From Microcaldota archaeon (GTDB lineage: Archaea > Micrarchaeota > Micrarchaeia > Micrarchaeales > Micrarchaeaceae): 64,000 nt of DNA. The stretch covers positions 1 through 64,000 of the forward strand of contig JAJZJM010000003.1 in the NCBI GenBank assembly GCA_021810105.1, in the 5' to 3' direction. The notes below the pieces were generated by a model, which was not told the origin of the DNA, ran no database searches, and worked only from the letters and a program-made list of their open reading frames with translations. Below, one piece after another: positions 62,716-64,000 of this stretch (its first letter is position 1; every line of letters starts with the position of its first letter). Both the position numbers and the translations under genes were made by a program.

Positions 62716-62961
62716 ATGGCAGAGAATAAGGAAGGCGCTCCAACCAGACAACTATCAGGATACCTTGCAGAGATAGTTGACATAAATACGAAAGCCAAAA
62801 CCGGAATCTATGGTGAGATATACTCTGTAAGCTGCAGGATAATGGAAGGAAAGGACAAAGGCAGGATAATAAGGAGAAACATGCTTGGCCCGGTAAAGAT
62901 CGGCGATATAGTTAGATTGCCAGACACAAGCAGAGAGGCAAGAGAGATAAGGGTTAAGTGA
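62716..62961 (+). CDS. rps28e: Ribosomal protein S28e
   Basis: An 81-residue protein matching S28e: GYLAEIVDINTKAKTGIYGE, SCRIMEGKDKGRIIRRN, LGPVKIGDIVRL and the C-terminal REAREIR, the typical R-E-A-R-x-(I/L)-R end. It lies in the usual archaeal L7Ae-S28e-L24e order. The N-terminal 10 residues are a short extension. Confidence 0.93.
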   Translation: MAENKEGAPTRQLSGYLAEIVDINTKAKTGIYGEIYSVSCRIMEGKDKGRIIRRNMLGPVKIGDIVRLPDTSREAREIRVK

Positions 62962-62973
62962 TAGGGTGTACAA

Positions 62974-63147
62974 ATGAAATGCTCATACTGCTTAGCAGAA
63001 ATCAAAGCGGGCACTGGAACTATGTATGTATACAAGACCGGAGCGATAAATTATTTCTGCTCAAGCAAATGCTATAAGAACGCAATACTTGTCGGAAGAA
63101 AAATAAACAAGAAAAATACAGTAAGGGAAAGAAAAGCAAAGGCTTGA
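62974..63147 (+). CDS. rpl24e: Ribosomal protein L24e
   Basis: A 57-residue zinc protein missed by the ORF track, from ATG 62974 to TGA 63147. [20 protein letters not shown] gives the first CxxC and FCSSKCYKN the second. The basic end [12 protein letters not shown] binds rRNA. It follows S28e by 12 bases and is convergent with ftsZ. Confidence 0.94.
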   Translation: MKCSYCLAEIKAGTGTMYVYKTGAINYFCSSKCYKNAILVGRKINKKNTVRERKAKA

Positions 63148-63153
63148 TTAAAC

Positions 63154-64000
63154 TTAAACCCCACCATCCTTATCGAACAGCTCATCAAGGTCTAGCTCTT
63201 CATTCTGCTTTATCATTTTATTTAATCCCTCATCGCTGTAGTCAGGAAAGTCCACCCCGCTAACTACGAGCATGATTTTAAGCACATCTTTCTGCATATC
63301 AGGATCTATTCTAGCTCCCCATTTGAGCAGAGCATCGCTCCTTATTCTGCTTGATACTTCCTGGAAGATGCTTTCGGCCTCCCTAAGTGTAAGGCTTTCC
63401 CCTCCTATTATATTTATCAGAGCACGGCTAGCTGAACTAAGATCCGCATCAAGCAGCGGGCTTTTTATTGCATTTTCCAGTGCAACAGTTGATCTCGGAG
63501 TGCCATCATTTCCTGCCATTCCTTCGCCTGTTCCTATGACCGCATAGCCGGAATCTTTAAGCACGCTTCTTAGGTCTGCAAAGTCTATGTTTACCATTCC
63601 CGGCTTTGTAACCATCTCGACAATGCCTTTTGTCGCGCTTGCAAGAACCTCATCCGATACCCTGAACGCCATATTCAACGGAAGATCCGGCGCAACTGAT
63701 AGAAGTTTATTGTTGTGTATTATTATTGTAGTATCGGTTATTTTCTTTAGCTTAGCAAGCCCTTCAAGGGCATTCTTCATTCGTGTCTTTCCCTCGCTGG
63801 AAAACGGAAGTGTAACTATCGCTACCGTAAGAGCCCCTGCCTCTTTTGCCTCGTGGGCTATTGTGGCTATTGATCCAGTTCCTGTGCCTCCTCCAAGCCC
63901 GCAGGTAACAAATACCAACTGTGCATCGCCGAACATATGGCGAATCTCCTCCTTGCTCTCTACTGCCGCCTGTTCTCCAACCTTTATATCGCTTCCGGCT
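63154..64000 (-). CDS. ftsZ: Cell division GTPase FtsZ (5' end outside the window)
   Basis: The frame is open through the window edge; translation above the internal ATG 63936 continues EQAAVESKEEIRHMFGDA without a stop. The tubulin signature CGLGGGTGTGS, the T7 loop region NIDFADLRSVL and GEGMAGNDGTPRST are FtsZ motifs. About 282 residues, the C-terminal three quarters, are visible; the end is acidic (DLDELFDKDGG). It polymerises into the division ring. The ribosomal cluster runs towards it with a 6-base gap. Confidence 0.95.
   Translation of the reverse strand, partial: AGSDIKVGEQAAVESKEEIRHMFGDAQLVFVTCGLGGGTGTGSIATIAHEAKEAGALTVAIVTLPFSSEGKTRMKNALEGLAKLKKITDTTIIIHNNKLLSVAPDLPLNMAFRVSDEVLASATKGIVEMVTKPGMVNIDFADLRSVLKDSGYAVIGTGEGMAGNDGTPRSTVALENAIKSPLLDADLSSASRALINIIGGESLTLREAESIFQEVSSRIRSDALLKWGARIDPDMQKDVLKIMLVVSGVDFPDYSDEGLNKMIKQNEELDLDELFDKDGGV

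Overview
The window looks like a chromosomal segment of a small-genome archaeon. Archaeal markers are PCNA, RpoK, EF-2 with a diphthamide loop, the L30e/S12/S7 and L7Ae/S28e/L24e clusters, archaeal-type ProRS and TrpRS, Taw1 and geranylgeranyl reductase. Many genes start with TTG or GTG, and ATGA stop/start overlaps are common. Cytochrome bd, an almost complete oxidative TCA gene set, a sulfocyanin-like protein and a mercury-resistance-like cluster together suggest an acidophilic DPANN archaeon of the Micrarchaeota (ARMAN-2-like) type. That placement is inference from gene content and was not tested by a search.

Layout. 1-5.0 kb is a metal and redox island: heavy-metal-binding peptide, sulfocyanin-like cupredoxin, DUF302, a tyrosine-recombinase remnant, merA with an ArsR-type regulator, a Cys-pair membrane protein and a zinc-finger/thioredoxin membrane protein. 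5.0-5.8 kb is non-coding, with stacked perfect hairpins, a repeated TCTCTACATG motif and a puzzling nested tRNA-like locus. 6.0-11.9 kb encodes malic enzyme, succinate dehydrogenase and fumarase. 12.6-19.2 kb holds PCNA, DJ-1-like and dolichol-kinase-like genes, a cytochrome bd operon, an aldo/keto reductase and a Rieske protein.

19.2-23.9 kb is a seven-gene minus-strand operon with VirB2-like, VirB6-like and VirB4/HerA-like proteins plus four unrecognised partners. It resembles the archaeal Ced/Ted DNA-import or type IV secretion machinery and is the most interesting block. 24-33 kb carries Taw1 and the second TCA block (citrate synthase, malate dehydrogenase, aconitase, isocitrate dehydrogenase) with a threonine-synthase-like gene. 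33-41 kb has ProRS, tRNA-Gln, a C/D box guide RNA, an EamA transporter and a SUF iron-sulfur operon. That operon includes an HTH regulator with a cysteine tail, and a perfect palindrome lies at the sufB start.

41-47.4 kb contains an aldehyde dehydrogenase, DUF192, PAC2, a tRNA-Leu with a hairpin insert in its D-loop, a decayed integrase, a degenerate tRNA-Gly, TrpRS and a DUF2080 transposon relic. 47.4-64 kb is mostly housekeeping: geranylgeranyl reductase, RpoK, proteases, a GH15-like enzyme, SMC, signal peptidase, ribosomal proteins, EF-2 and a partial FtsZ.

Together the genes point to an aerobic cell. TCA dehydrogenases would feed electrons through SDH to cytochrome bd, the Fe-S enzymes would be served by SUF, and metal stress would be handled by the first island. 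2-oxoglutarate oxidation and succinyl-CoA synthetase are not in this window.
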